From the NCBI GenBank assembly GCA_001414345.1, contig LLCB01000291.1, positions 1-64,000 on the forward strand: DNA of 64,000 nt, written 5' to 3'. Position numbers and translations under genes: made by a program. Position 1 is the stretch's first letter; each line of letters opens with the position of its first letter. The notes under the pieces are model-generated. The model saw only the letters and a program-made list of their open reading frames with translations. It ran no database searches and had not been told where the DNA came from. This document shows positions 52,690-63,939 of this stretch, one piece after another. This DNA is from Hymenoscyphus infarciens. Taxonomy: Eukaryota; Ascomycota; Leotiomycetes; Helotiales; Helotiaceae.

Positions 52690-53367
52690 TAAAACCCGGC
52701 CCGGGCGGAAGTATTATATAACTGACTAATAGTGGCTAAAACTACTCTAAATTACTAGAGTATAGTAGCTATTAGCGACTCTCTCGGACATTTTGGAAAA
52801 TCGACTTTTTACGCCTAAATATCTTATAATTCAACGTACTCTACTACTACCTTTTATACTTAATTACACTTTAAAGTTACTAGAATTGCTTATTAAGGCT
52901 ATTTAATTATACTAAAATTATATATACTCGATTAGTATAGAAGTTATAGTCGTTGAAAAGATATAATTTAAGATTCTTATACTTATATACTATATACTCT
53001 AAAACCTACTATTATTCTCTCTTTTTATATTCTTCTCTTCTTTCTTATTAAATTTAATATATTACTTTTAAATATTTTATAAAAGCTAGTTAAACTCTAT
53101 ATATATAATAATCTTCTTTTTATACTCTCTATAATATTAGTTAGACTTCTAAAGATTATTATTATTTATATTAGAATAGGTTTAGTTTTAAAATCTTTTA
53201 TTATTATCTAAACCTTTATTTATATTATCTAAACTTCGATATATATATACTCTACTCTTCTTCTAAAATAAGCTAATTTTTTCTTCTTCTAAGTATTAAG
53301 CTTAGTAATAGTATATATTATTCTAGTTTATATACTTATATATATCTCTTTACTAGTAGTATATAAT

Positions 53368-56300
53368 CAGTGTTTTAGGTTTCCTCGTCTAATCTGTTAT
53401 TCTATTCTTTCTTAATAATCCTTCTTCTTCTTACCTCTATTTTAAGGCTATTCTATCTAATTCTATTCTAATATATTACTTCTCTTAGCTACTCTAATCC
53501 TATTCTAAAATTTGTTCTACTTATCCTTTCCTATCTAAGGTATTAGAGTAGCCTTTCCTAGCTTATAGAGAAGGCTAGGTAAGGTATATACTAGTCTTAA
53601 ATATATTATTTATAGTATTATTAGTAGATTTAGCAAGAGTAGTACTACTTAAGAAAAGTATAGAATATTAGTCTCTAATTAGTACCTAAAAACAGAGGTT
53701 TTACTATAGTAAATTAAGTACTTAGTAGAGTACTTAATTTAGTACTATTTACTTCTATAAGCTCTTATATTTAAGCCTTAACTAGTTTCTAGACAATATA
53801 TTAATAATATTAATTATATCTCTTAATATCTATATTATATAATAACGTGAGATATATATATTATATATTACTTCTCTTATTATTTATTATCTTAATTATT
53901 ACTAATATAAGCTACTCTTTTTTCTATAGACGTCTTAGCCTAGCTAGTACCTAAATACTTACTCTCTCTTAGTCTACCTTTTCTTAATCTACCTCTTCTT
54001 CTTCTTAATTATTTAAGGTAATTATTATTAATAATAGCGAATCTAACCTTATAATAGCGATATCTAGTGAAACACCTATACTCTTTAGATAAGAAGTACT
54101 ATTAATATACGTACTTGAAGTAGCTATAGATAATGCTATATTTAAGCTTATATTAGCTCGAATCTTTAAGAAGTACTAAGAGAAGAGAGGTTACTTCTAC
54201 TATATTAAGTACGATCTATATAGATCTAAAAAGTTAAAAAAGAGTATATAATACTAGAAATATATTTTAGAATTAATCTATATAAGTAAAGGTTAGTTTA
54301 AACCTTTAAGAGAGAGTATTTATAATTAATATACTAATAACTTTAAGATCCTAACTCTAAAAGCTAATACTAGTATAATAGACGCTTCTAGAGGTATATT
54401 TAGTACTCTAAGGTTTAGTACCTTATAGCAAATTTAGAGAATAAAGTAATATATCTTTAAAAAGGTAGTAGGAAGACTCTATAAGAGTATTTAATAAAAG
54501 AGAAGACTATTAATAATATTATAAATATAATAACTTATAGAGAGAAGAAGAGAGTAGTAAATCTTATCTTAGCTATTAAATTCGAACTTTTTAAGAATAT
54601 ACTAATCGTCTAGATTATAGTATATTAATTATTAATATTTATCGCTATTAGTAGTATATTTATAGAGCTTCTCTAGACTATATACTCTTCTATCTATAAG
54701 TTACTTCTTAGCTTTTCTAGTATAATATAAGAGTAGTTTATTAACGTATTTAAGTATTAGAAGCAGTATATAAAAGAGGACTTATACTAAGTAATTAGTA
54801 AGATATACTTCTCTTTTAATTTCTAGACGTTATCTAATTATCTTATACTAATAGAAGTAGTAGTATACTATATTAATAAGAGTAGAAGAAACTAGTTAGT
54901 AAGTGGTATTATTCCTAGCTCTGTATATATAAGCCTACCTCTTCTATTAATATTGTTTTCTTATTATCTACTCTATTAATTTAATTCCTTTTTAGATATT
55001 TAAGTAGCTCTTATAATATACTACTTAAATATCTAAAAAGTTATTACTTAAATAGTATTATTAATTTAATTTTAATTATATAGTATAGCTTAAGTCTAAG
55101 ATATTAGAGCATATATAAGCTCTAATCCTAGCTAGATAATAGGTCTTAGTATTCTTAAAATATTATAAACTAGTTTAGAACTAATAGTTTATTTTCTTAA
55201 TAACTACTACGCTTCTTTATAATGTTTTTACACTTCTAAATAGCCTTAAACTAAGGCTATTTAATAATATAAAAATATTATAAATAAGTATAGTAGTTAT
55301 TAAGAAAATAAACTCTAAGTTTAACTAGAAAGTCCTAGTTTTATAGACTCTTATTATAATCTAATAACTTAAAGACGCCTATATAAGAGAGAATTAAGCG
55401 GAGTTAGTTATATAGGTTATTAAAGATTATAATATAGAGTATAAAGTAGGCTAGTTTATAACCGATAATATATTAAATAATAACACTTATCTAGATATCG
55501 TTACTAAGAGGTTCTTATCTTACCTTACTCTTAAATAACGAAAAGCACGACGTTTATAATACCTTAGATATATTATAAATCTTAGGGTAAAAGCCTTCCT
55601 TTATAAGGCTGAATTTAATGCCTTTAAGGTAGAAAGCAATAGTACTAGATTGAATTCTAATTTAATTAAAGAGCTAAATACTTAGTAAAAGTATAGCTCT
55701 ATTAGTAAGCTTTATAATATTATCTATTATATTATAGGATTACTTTAATAGTACTAATAATTCTAAGCTATAGAGAACGATTCTATAGCTTTTAAGGAGT
55801 CTTATAATTACTTATAATTAGTAAGAGATAATACTACTTAGTAGAATTCCCTTTATTCTATAATCTAGCGTGCCTTATAAGTATAAAGCTAAATTAACTT
55901 ATTTTACTTATATAACTCTAGTATTATCTATAAAAGTAATTATAAGGTAAAAGCTACCTAAGCTAAATAATAATAAGACGATTATAACGCTTAATTATCT
56001 TACGATATTCTTATCTTTAGTAATTAGAATACTCTTAAAGAAGTTATACGAATTCTAAAGCCTTTTTATAACTATATAATATATGTATAAGATACTAAAT
56101 AGTCTATTAATTAAGGTATAGCTTCTAATTATCTTATTATCTTAAATAGATTAGTAGAGTATATATATAATATATAAGACGAATTTAAGATATAAGATAA
56201 TAAAGATTATATTTGCTAGTACTCTAATAATTACTAGATAAAGATTAATAAATACTTCTTTAAGACTAAGGATACTCTAATATATTATACCTTAATTGTA

Positions 56301-57250
56301 ATTACTCTTAAAATAAAGTTTAAGTAGTTTTAGTATAAGTAGAGGAATATAAGTTAGTAGAAAGATATAAACCGTCTAGATTTATAAGTATTATAAGCTA
56401 ATAGATATATTAGAGAGGTTTAGATAGAATATAAGGATCTTACGATATCTTAAGATAACGATACTAGAGATAAAAGGGCTTAGTTACTAGACGACTTTAA
56501 GAGAGATATAGATATAGTTATAATATATAACTCTATAAAGGATAATTCTCTTAATATATAGTTCTACTAAAAGCCTTTCTACCTTGATATATATAAAAGT
56601 TTATCTTAATACTAGTATTATATACTTAAGTTAAAAGCTATATATTACCTTGTTTAATTAGGATTAGATATAGCCTTAATTCCTATAATAAGTAGTAATT
56701 ATAAGAGAGTATTCTCTTAAGCTAAACTACTTATTATAGAGTAAAGGAATCGCTTTTAACCTAATATAATAGAAGTAACTTAGTACCTCTAAGCGTAGAT
56801 TATTATAGACTAAAAGTTATAAGAGAAGTAGAGAGAAAAGAACTTAGAAGATAAGTAGTAGAATAAAGAGAATTAGGTTATTACTAATCTACTAGGTTAA
56901 TACTATAATTTAGATATAATATCTCGTCTTTTAGTAGCTTTAATAATATTATTATTTTTAATACTTCTTAAATTAGTCTATAATATTAGTACTTTTTATT
57001 ACTTTTTACTTATTTTAATATTTTTTACTTATATACTTCCTATTCTATCTTATCCTCTCTAGTACCTCTTCTTACCTAGCTCTCTCTTTTAGTCTTCCTT
57101 ACCTCTTCTATCTAAATTTAGTATCTCTTCTACCTAATTTAGCCTAGCCTATAAGTGAAATTAGCCTATCCTCTTCTTACCTAATAGAGAGAGGTAGCTT
57201 ATCCTCTCTAGAGTGCTAGGCTAACTAAGGCGGGGAAACCTAAAACACTA
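53368..57250 (+). mobile_element. hAT DNA transposon, 3.88 kb, with 8-bp target duplication
   Basis: Terminal inverted repeats are CAGTGTTTTAGGTTTCC on the left and TAGTGTTTTAGGTTTCC on the right (read inward), identical except for the first base. Both flanks are TATATAAT (53360-53367 and 57251-57258), a perfect 8-bp duplication as made by hAT transposases. YAGTG ends are typical of hAT. A decayed transposase lies inside on the plus strand. It sits inside the element at 52761-58917 and is therefore the younger of the two. Confidence 0.85.
54060..56870 (+). pseudogene. Decayed hAT transposase
   Basis: The best-preserved part is the C-terminal dimerisation region at about 56655-56800. It reads LGLDIALIPIISS, then KRVFS-stop-AKLLIIE-stop-RNRF-stop-PNIIEVT, matching the hATC pattern of a Ser-rich turn, an (E/K)RvFS box, an RRNRL-like box and a P(D/N)-IE helix. 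Stops fall at former Gln/Trp/Arg codons. Upstream the frame shifts or is too eroded to define exons, so the limits given are approximate and the BED zinc finger expected at the N-terminus was not identified. Confidence 0.7.
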
Positions 57251-58923
57251 TATATAATTTAAACTATTATATCTATTATAATATCTAAGCTTATTATCTC
57301 TCTCTTTCTTTATCTTAAGTATAAGTGTTTATATAATACTAATTAGTTTCTTCTCTTTTATAAGTAAAATTAAGTATATAGTATATTAAACTCTAATTAT
57401 AGTTTAATAAAAAGATTAAAGTCTTTATTACTAGTATTAAGCTAAGTAGTTTTATTCTTATTATATAATATAAAAATATTAGTCTCTAGATATTTAGTAT
57501 TTTTATAGAAAGTATAATAGTATAAAATATATATAACTATTGAAAAGATATATAAGAGTATATTTAAAAGAATAATATATATAGATACTAAGTACTAATA
57601 TAGAAGAAAAGACTAAATTAGCTTTCTCTTATTTTAAAGAGAAGTATTTATATATAAGAGATTAGATATTACTAAGATCTAATAATAATAATATCTAAGT
57701 TCTTTCTAATATAGCTAATACTAAATAATAAGAGTTGAAAAGCTAAATATATATTATCTAAATCTTAATCTCTTTTATATATAAATATTAGATATTAAGC
57801 TCTTTAATATCTTTAGTTATATAAGTATTAGTAATTTATACTCTTAGTATAGAGATATTAGTAGTTTTATAAAAACTAGTAATTTAAAATAGTAAGCTAT
57901 TATAGAAAGAGGCTTTCTTTTAAAAATTCTATTTTAATTCATTATTAAGCTTCTTTTAAAACACTTCTTACTATTACTAATATTACTTTTAAATAGAATA
58001 TATAATATAAGTCTTAGAAACCTTTTATTTTAATAATAGATAATATATATATAAATATATTATAAGATAATCTAATTATATTTTAAGCTATTAAAAAAAG
58101 AACTTTATAACTATAATTTAAATATAGTTAAAAAAAAGCTAATAAAATATCTTAGTATTTTATATAAGTAGATATTAATAAATATATATATTTAGAAGCT
58201 TATAATAATACGAATTATATACTACTAGTAAAGAGATATATATAATTTATAGACTTAAATAATAAGATAAAGAATAGATTATTCTTTTTAATATAAAGAG
58301 AGATAAGATATATATATAGAATATAAACGAGGTTTTAGATATATTTAACTAGTTTTAGAACTAAAACTCTTCTAATATAAAGAGTACTTATAAATAGCTA
58401 GCTATTATAAAGCTATAAAAGAATAATTTATTATAGCTATTAACGCTTTATATCTAATTTAGTCTTTTACTAATAAATTATTTATAAACTCTTTTAAAAA
58501 TATTCTTCTTAGTTTTTATAAATATAAAAAATATAACTACTATTTACTAGTTTAATTAAATAATCTCTCTTTTACTAATAAAGAAGCTAAGCTTATAATA
58601 AAAGTAAATATATATAATATAAGAGCTATATTATATAACTAAGAATTATAAAACTATAAGTATATAAAAGTAGTAGTAGTAGAAGAAATGAAATTTAAAT
58701 TTTTTTTTTTTTTTAATAACTATAACTTTTATAATAATCGAGTATATATGATTTTAGTATAATCAAATAGCTTTAATATATAATTCTCTTAACTTTGAAG
58801 TATACTTATATATAAAAGGTAGTAGTAGAGGACGTTGAATTATAAGATATTTAGACGCTGAAATACTAAAAAGTTGATTTTCTAAAATGTCCGAGAGGGT
58901 CGCTAACAGCCACCATACTAGAG

Positions 58924-59173
58924 CTACCCTGGAATTTCATTGGAACGGCCGGGACAACCCCGCCACCACAACGCAACGGCGAGGCAGCGCAGCTCTCCTA
59001 GCACTCAACACCACAACACAGACCATCTAAACGAAAGAACCACACATAGAAATGCCCAAGCACCTCGGGGTGGTGGGATAGGACTTGAGGCTGACAAGGT
59101 CACATCCAGAATCTCTCTCTCACGCACATGACGCGAAGGAGACCTCGGGATGAGCCCTCTCAAAACATGATGG
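58924..59173. other. Return to ordinary DNA, upstream of the aspartic-protease gene
   Basis: Composition switches sharply at the right edge of the element to balanced DNA with normal CpA and CpG. It contains only short open frames and must include the promoter of the gene at 59231. No repeat was recognised. Confidence 0.5.
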
Positions 59174-59179
59174 TATAAA
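59174..59179 (+). promoter_or_regulatory. TATA box of the aspartic-protease-like gene
   Basis: TATAAA 52 nt before the ATG at 59231 and only 10 nt before an in-frame ATG at 59189. Because transcription normally starts 25 nt or more downstream of TATA, it argues for the 59231 start. Confidence 0.6.
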
Positions 59180-59230
59180 GCCTCCGTTATGCCCCATCGA
59201 ATCTCTTTCTGTCAGTATATTCCACCTATA

Positions 59231-60529
59231 ATGCTTTCTTTTCACTTTACGGTTCTTCTCTCGGTTGGGGTAGCAACCATTGCGGCGCGTCCTTCTAATT
59301 TATTTCCGCTACGACATCGGCAAGCTTCCACATCTCCGTATGCCTCACCCAAGAGCACTTCCACATTGTTAGAAACTGAGTTTGGGCAGATCGTTGATGT
59401 GGAAATCAACATTGGGGGCCAAGATATCCTTGTACTGGTCGATCTCGGAAGCTCTGACCTGTGGGTTGTTGAAACGGGTTATCAATGTATCGATCGCGCA
59501 AGCAATCTCGTTATACCACAATCTAACTGCACCTATGGCAACGACACTTACAATGCTTCTTCAACTTTCAAGCGGATTCCCGATCAAAACTTTGGTGTTT
59601 TCTACGGGGCTGGCATCGCGAGTGGCATTGTTGGCTATGAAAACATCACCATTGCTGGAATCAACGTACCCAATCAAGAGTTCGGTGTTGTGAAGAGCAC
59701 CACAAACGCCGGTGATGGTGTCAACATTGGACTTATGGGTCTTGCATATCCAGCTCTGACTTCTGCTCATCCCGGCGAGCGAGAGAGCTACGACAACACA
59801 AGCTTTCTGTACCATCGTATCCCGTACACACCACTTGTATGGAGCATGGCAGAACTGGGCCTCATTGAGCCATACTTCAGTCTTGCCATCGAAAGAAGAC
59901 CACTCACCGAAGCTTCAGGACCCGGAGGCTTTCTCGCGTTCGGAGAAGTTGCTCCGGTGTCTCATTCTTCAAACTGGGCAAGCACACCGGTCGTTACATT
60001 GCCACAGCTCCCAACCAACGTTACTGGAAATAAAACTCAGCTCGCATATTGGGCTCTAGAAGTCAAAAGTGTCACTTATGGTCCCGGGTCCACGGAAAAC
60101 GCAACCTATGGGTCATCGAAGACATCAATCCCCAAATCATGTTTGACGACAAACGCCACTTCCTTCAATTCAATATTGGATAACGGCAATCCTCTCACAT
60201 TCCTCCCAAGTCACCTCGCAGAATCCGTAAATTCTGCTTTCTCGCCTGCCGCTACCCCACCAGGAGGTGGGGAATACCTGTTTTCCGTTGAGTGCAACGC
60301 AACTACACCTGTATTTGGCGTCGAGATTGGCAACCAGACTTTCTGGCATGATCCTAGGGACATGATTTACTACGTGGGGGAAGGAACATGCATTTCTGCT
60401 ATTGCCAGAGCCGAGGATGTCAGTTTGCAAGGCATATCTTCTCCTTTTCTTGGCATGCAGTTCTTCAAGAACGTTTTGGCCATTTTTGATTTTGGTGTTG
60501 ACGAGATGAGATTTGCCGCTAGGGAGTAA
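59231..60529 (+). CDS. Secreted pepsin-like aspartic protease (A1) with altered active-site triads
   Basis: A single exon encodes 432 residues. The start at 59231 opens a signal peptide (MLSFHFTVLLSVGVATIAA) and fits the TATA box; the in-frame ATG at 59189 would add 14 residues before it. A short propeptide (~20-48) precedes a two-lobed pepsin fold. The first lobe has VDLGSSDLWVV, so the catalytic triad Asp-Thr-Gly is Asp71-Leu-Gly. The second has SILDNGNPLTFLP, so it is Asp317-Asn-Gly. Both Asp are kept, but both Thr/Ser of the 'fireman's grip' are lost. The flap Tyr is present, but the usual YGDG is YGAG. Many Asn-x-Thr/Ser sites fit secretion. There is no C-terminal GPI signal. Family members digest extracellular protein at acid pH; this one may have weak, altered or no activity. 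It lies 0.3 kb from the transposon block. Confidence 0.9.
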   Translation: MLSFHFTVLLSVGVATIAARPSNLFPLRHRQASTSPYASPKSTSTLLETEFGQIVDVEINIGGQDILVLVDLGSSDLWVVETGYQCIDRASNLVIPQSNCTYGNDTYNASSTFKRIPDQNFGVFYGAGIASGIVGYENITIAGINVPNQEFGVVKSTTNAGDGVNIGLMGLAYPALTSAHPGERESYDNTSFLYHRIPYTPLVWSMAELGLIEPYFSLAIERRPLTEASGPGGFLAFGEVAPVSHSSNWASTPVVTLPQLPTNVTGNKTQLAYWALEVKSVTYGPGSTENATYGSSKTSIPKSCLTTNATSFNSILDNGNPLTFLPSHLAESVNSAFSPAATPPGGGEYLFSVECNATTPVFGVEIGNQTFWHDPRDMIYYVGEGTCISAIARAEDVSLQGISSPFLGMQFFKNVLAIFDFGVDEMRFAARE

Positions 60530-60950
60530 GAATTGGCAGAGACGTGGCGCATGTGCTGTGTTACATGGCTTTGTATGCAAGATTATGTGTTCTATGTTTT
60601 GAGTGTTGGTGTTTTCCGTTTGCACTTGGATGGAGCAACAGGCTGCTGGGCCATCATTGAGAATCATGGATGGCCTGATATAGTACTCTAGTCTATTTCA
60701 ATCAAATGCAAACTTTTATTTACGGAACGTAGCAAATGGAGCTTTCTAGGGTGTTCCATTGCCTCCAAGTGGCCTCCCTAAGTGCTAAGCGAGATTTTGA
60801 CACCATTGCATATGCAGTTTCAATCACTGCATATCAACCCAAATGATATAATTATTGTGATTATGACAGCGATTACCCAGGAAATCTGCTTACAAACCAA
60901 TGTGCTGTTTCTTTGTGGTTTCTATTGGTTGGAAGCATCTCGTTGTTGGT
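60530..60950. other. 3' flank of the protease gene and spacer
   Basis: No gene is supported. The sequence is of ordinary composition and ends at the first heat-shock-type motif upstream of the small heat-shock gene. Confidence 0.4.
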
Positions 60951-60970
60951 AGAAATTGCTAGAAATTTCC
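60951..60970 (+). promoter_or_regulatory. Distal gapped heat-shock element
   Basis: AGAAA, five bases, then AGAAATTTCC: GAA at 60952 and 60962 with TTC at 60967, i.e. correctly phased nGAAn/nTTCn units with one missing. It lies about 200 bp upstream of the heat-shock gene and probably supports the proximal element. Confidence 0.5.
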
Positions 60971-61069
60971 AGGTCATGTGACCAAAGACCTCTTTATGAG
61001 TTACGTCAACCCCGCAACCCCGCAAAGATCATACGGGAAGCATCTGTTTACCTCCAAATGGACACTCCC

Positions 61070-61084
61070 AGAAATTTCCAGAAT
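61070..61084 (+). promoter_or_regulatory. Canonical three-unit heat-shock element
   Basis: aGAAatTTCcaGAAt: three contiguous alternating 5-bp units, the consensus binding site of trimeric heat-shock factor. It sits 14 bp upstream of the TATA box at 61098 and 73 bp upstream of the first ATG. This strongly predicts Hsf1-driven heat or stress induction of the downstream gene. Confidence 0.8.
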
Positions 61085-61097
61085 CCATAATTTGGTC

Positions 61098-61104
61098 TAT
61101 AAAA
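61098..61104 (+). promoter_or_regulatory. TATA box of the small heat-shock gene
   Basis: TATAAAA, 59 nt before the first ATG (61157) and directly downstream of the heat-shock element, giving an expected transcription start near 61130. Confidence 0.75.
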
Positions 61105-61156
61105 GGACCCTTAAAGCTCTGAAACCCCTCTTCCTTCCTCATCATCAACAACTTCA

Positions 61157-61849
61157 ATGAACAAGTACCGAGCACTCTCACGAAGACTTCCACTCAGAAC
61201 AACATCACAACCAGTCAAAAGACTTATTCACACAACACCCAAAATGTCTCTCTTCCCACGCTCTTACTACACTTCCGAGCCCTCATTCACCCCTCTCTTC
61301 CGTCTTCTTGATCAATTTGACAACCACTACACCGGAAGTGGAACTGGTGGCCGCTCCCTCACCACATTCCAACCTAAATTTGACCTCAAGGAGAACGAGA
61401 CAAACTACGAGCTCCACGGCGAACTCCCAGGCGTCGAGCAAAAGGACGTCAACATCGAATTTACCGACGCCCAAACCCTCACTGTCCACGGTCGCACCGA
61501 ACGTCACTACGAACGCGGCACTCCACCAACCGGTTTCATCGAGGGACCAGCCGATCAAAAGGCCATCGAACATGAGAAGCATCAGCCCACTGTCGAAGAT
61601 GCCCCTGAAGGCAGCACCGGCCCTGCTTCAGGTCAAGTAACCAAGGGTAATGAGAAGCCTAAGGGGGAGAAGGAGGAGAAGAGCAAGTATTGGGTTTCTG
61701 AGCGCAGTATTGGAGAATTCAGTCGCTCATTTGGTTTCCCCGGACATGTTGATCAGGATGGTGTCAAGGCAAGCATGAAGGATGGTATTCTCACGGTCAT
61801 TGTTCCGAAGGCCAAGAAGCCATCTGGTCGCAAGATTGCCATTGAGTAA
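61157..61849 (+). CDS. Hsp30/Hsp20-type small heat-shock protein
   Basis: Intronless, 230 residues from the first ATG. An ATP-independent chaperone that holds unfolded proteins during heat stress. From Met30 the sequence follows the fungal Hsp30 pattern: MSLFPRSYYTSEPSFTPLFR, then an alpha-crystallin domain (about 72-225) beginning KFDLKENETNYELHGELPGV. It is split by a charged, low-complexity insert (about 120-175) as usual in fungal Hsp30, and ends with the GILTVIVPKAKK strand and an IAI motif for oligomer assembly. The first 29 residues are rich in Arg/Lys and Ser/Thr with no acidic residue, resembling a mitochondrial presequence. The second ATG (61244) has the stronger context (CAAAATGTC). 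Two products by leaky scanning are possible. A canonical heat-shock element and TATA box precede it. Confidence 0.92.
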   Translation: MNKYRALSRRLPLRTTSQPVKRLIHTTPKMSLFPRSYYTSEPSFTPLFRLLDQFDNHYTGSGTGGRSLTTFQPKFDLKENETNYELHGELPGVEQKDVNIEFTDAQTLTVHGRTERHYERGTPPTGFIEGPADQKAIEHEKHQPTVEDAPEGSTGPASGQVTKGNEKPKGEKEEKSKYWVSERSIGEFSRSFGFPGHVDQDGVKASMKDGILTVIVPKAKKPSGRKIAIE

Positions 61850-63251
61850 ATGGTGAACTTGGCCTGGGCTTTCAGTCCTGGGATTTGGGATGGATTAGGA
61901 GTTTCTTTTGCTTGTGAATTGGACTTGGTTGGAGTCCTTTTCGGGGAATTACTTTCACATCTTTGTGGAAACTGGAGTTGCATTAATGGTTGACGCTAAG
62001 GTGTATGTCATTTGGGAATGGGAGAAGTTGATGAGTGAAAGCCTGGACGTAATGAATAAATCAATTGAGTACCAAACAATTTTTGACAATTTCCCATGTG
62101 TGAGAGATGTGACCTTCCAAATCATTCGATTTGACCTATCCGGTAATAATTATGGTCAATGTTTGAATGGCATAAGAAAAAACATAAAACCTTTTGACAA
62201 GCGGTGTAAAGTAGATGGATGAGTAATTAAGTCAAAATATATATATATCGCTGATGACATGATGACATGATGACCTGATGACCACATGGCGAGCTGGCCT
62301 CACTCAGTGAACTTGTGGAAAACATGTGATATGGTTACATTGACACCTTCATACGACAATGATAGTTGTTCTCATACGATCATGTGCAGTAGTTGCGAGT
62401 TTGCTAGTGTACCTATTTCATTTTACTTGACTAAGCTGGATATTGTTGAGTTACTGGCGGCTTACTCGTAAGTAACCCATGGCTTATCAGCAACTTATAT
62501 AATACTAAACGTGAGATCTTACTCATGGGCAACTCGTGGCTTGCTCGCGACTGACCTGCCTTGGCTGTGAAACTCTCCCACCAATCATGTTCAATTATCA
62601 ACACCAGTATATTTTCAGTATTAGGGACACCATCATTCAGTGCTCAGCCCCAAACCTAATCAATTCCCGTAAACTTCTAGACATGTATCTTCCCTCTTTT
62701 CCATGCGTTCCTGCCAACATATTACCATAATTCTTAAAAGCAGAGGAACCATCGCGTATACCAAAGAGAAAAGTTTCCCGGACCCAACTTGCATGAGAAA
62801 CATTTCTGTTGATCCCGTACTCTGGAGTAAACACATGTTCAAAACGGTACGGGACGCTGAAAGTGCTCTCATCAACCCTAAAGCATCATCCAGTGCATTT
62901 ACTGAGTTATTGAAAGCAAAAGGAGGTTGACCGCATGGATACGCCGGGTGCTCCACCGTAATCACCTGTTGTTGAAATGACATTAACCAGAGACTAGAAC
63001 CATGCGGTGTGTTGAATTTAAACCACTGGAAAGAATGGACCCATAGCAACTGTTGCAGCTTGAGAGATCGAAATTGGTGGATTTCTAGAGTATGTGCAAG
63101 CTTCGCAAGCTGAGAGAACTCGGTTAAATGCGAAGTTTTGATGATGTTAGCTGTTCTTCGCACCACGAGATACCTGAAGAGTGACATTGCGGCACTAGAA
63201 ACGTTTCTCCATATCGCTGACTATCGAGAATGTTTATCTGGCGTATAGCTG
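61850..63251. other. Intergenic DNA without a supported gene
   Basis: Ordinary to moderately AT-rich. A 175-codon minus-strand open frame (63187-62660) has no recognisable domain, signal peptide or codon bias and overlaps several others, so it is left as doubtful. A microsatellite lies at 62253-62284. Confidence 0.4.
62253..62284 (+). repeat. 8-bp tandem repeat (GATGACAT)
   Basis: Four units: two exact GATGACAT copies, then GATGACCT and GATGACCA, immediately after an (AT)n stretch. Confidence 0.85.
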
Positions 63252-63259
63252 ATATGGAC

Positions 63260-63939
63260 TAGGGATGCTTATTCTTACGTTTCGTAAAGCAATACGAAAC
63301 GCTCATTTAGCGTAAAGCGTAATATAGCTGTTAGCGTTATTATGGGATAAATTTTAGGTATAAAAGTGTATAAATATAGTACTGAAATGTGGCCTTTTAG
63401 TGTGAAAAGTAATGATTTACATTATAATTATATAGAATAATTAAAGCTATTCCTAAATTCGTTATCGCTCCTATTCTCTTCGTCTTTGTCTTTGTTATAT
63501 ATATTATTATCTAGGAGTAAATCCTCTCTATTTAGTAATATATCCTCTCTATCCTACTTCTATACTGCTTTATCCTAATCGGTTTCGCTACTTATTTAAC
63601 TAACATTTCGCTTTATTACTTTATCAACACCTTTAACGTTCTTTATCTTAATAAATTAAGCTTTTACTTTAAGACTAAGGTTATAGGCTCTTCGGTTTAA
63701 TATTATAGGAGTGCTTTAAGCTATTTGTAGTATTATAGAAAAATGTTGTTTTAGGAAAGAAGTTCTAAAGTATAAAAATTTTCGAGTAAGCGAAGTAAGC
63801 GCTAGCACGTGACAGGAAATAGAGGCTTCCTATTAGCTAATGAAACTCTTGGTAATATAATAAAGTATATAGCTTATTTAGTCTTACTTTATGCTTTATT
63901 CGTATTACACCTTGGCTTTTCGTAAAGGTAACATCCCTA
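63260..63939. mobile_element. Short non-autonomous hAT-like element (680 bp)
   Basis: Ends TAGGGATG on both sides (read inward), flanked by a perfect 8-bp duplication ATATGGAC (63252-63259 and 63940-63947). Subterminal TTTACG/CGTAAA motifs match the element at 4068-4540, though the interiors differ. The interior is AT-rich with no transposase frame. It still contains CpG and CpA sites, so it is less RIP-damaged than the large block. Confidence 0.8.

Larger units (their letters stand above)
52761..58917. mobile_element. TIR element of unknown superfamily, split by a hAT insertion
   Basis: Inverted ends TATAGTAGCTATTAGCGAC (left) and TATGGTGGCTGTTAGCGAC (right, read inward) continue as alignable inverted sequence for about 200 bp, including CTCTCGGACATTTT and ATATCTTATAATTCAACG. 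The flanks CTAGAG (52755-52760 and 58918-58923) give a 6-bp direct repeat, though a 4-bp reading is possible if the ends start two bases earlier. Without the nested hAT the element is about 2.3 kb and has no readable transposase. The right end keeps C and G where the left has T and A, again showing uneven RIP. Confidence 0.6.

Noticed and set aside
59189..59230. Upstream in-frame start for the aspartic-protease-like gene
   Set aside because: Only 10 nt downstream of the TATA box and would place 14 residues before a clear signal peptide.
62660..63187. Minus-strand open frame of 175 codons
   Set aside because: No recognisable motif or codon bias; kept only as a mention in the intergenic entry.
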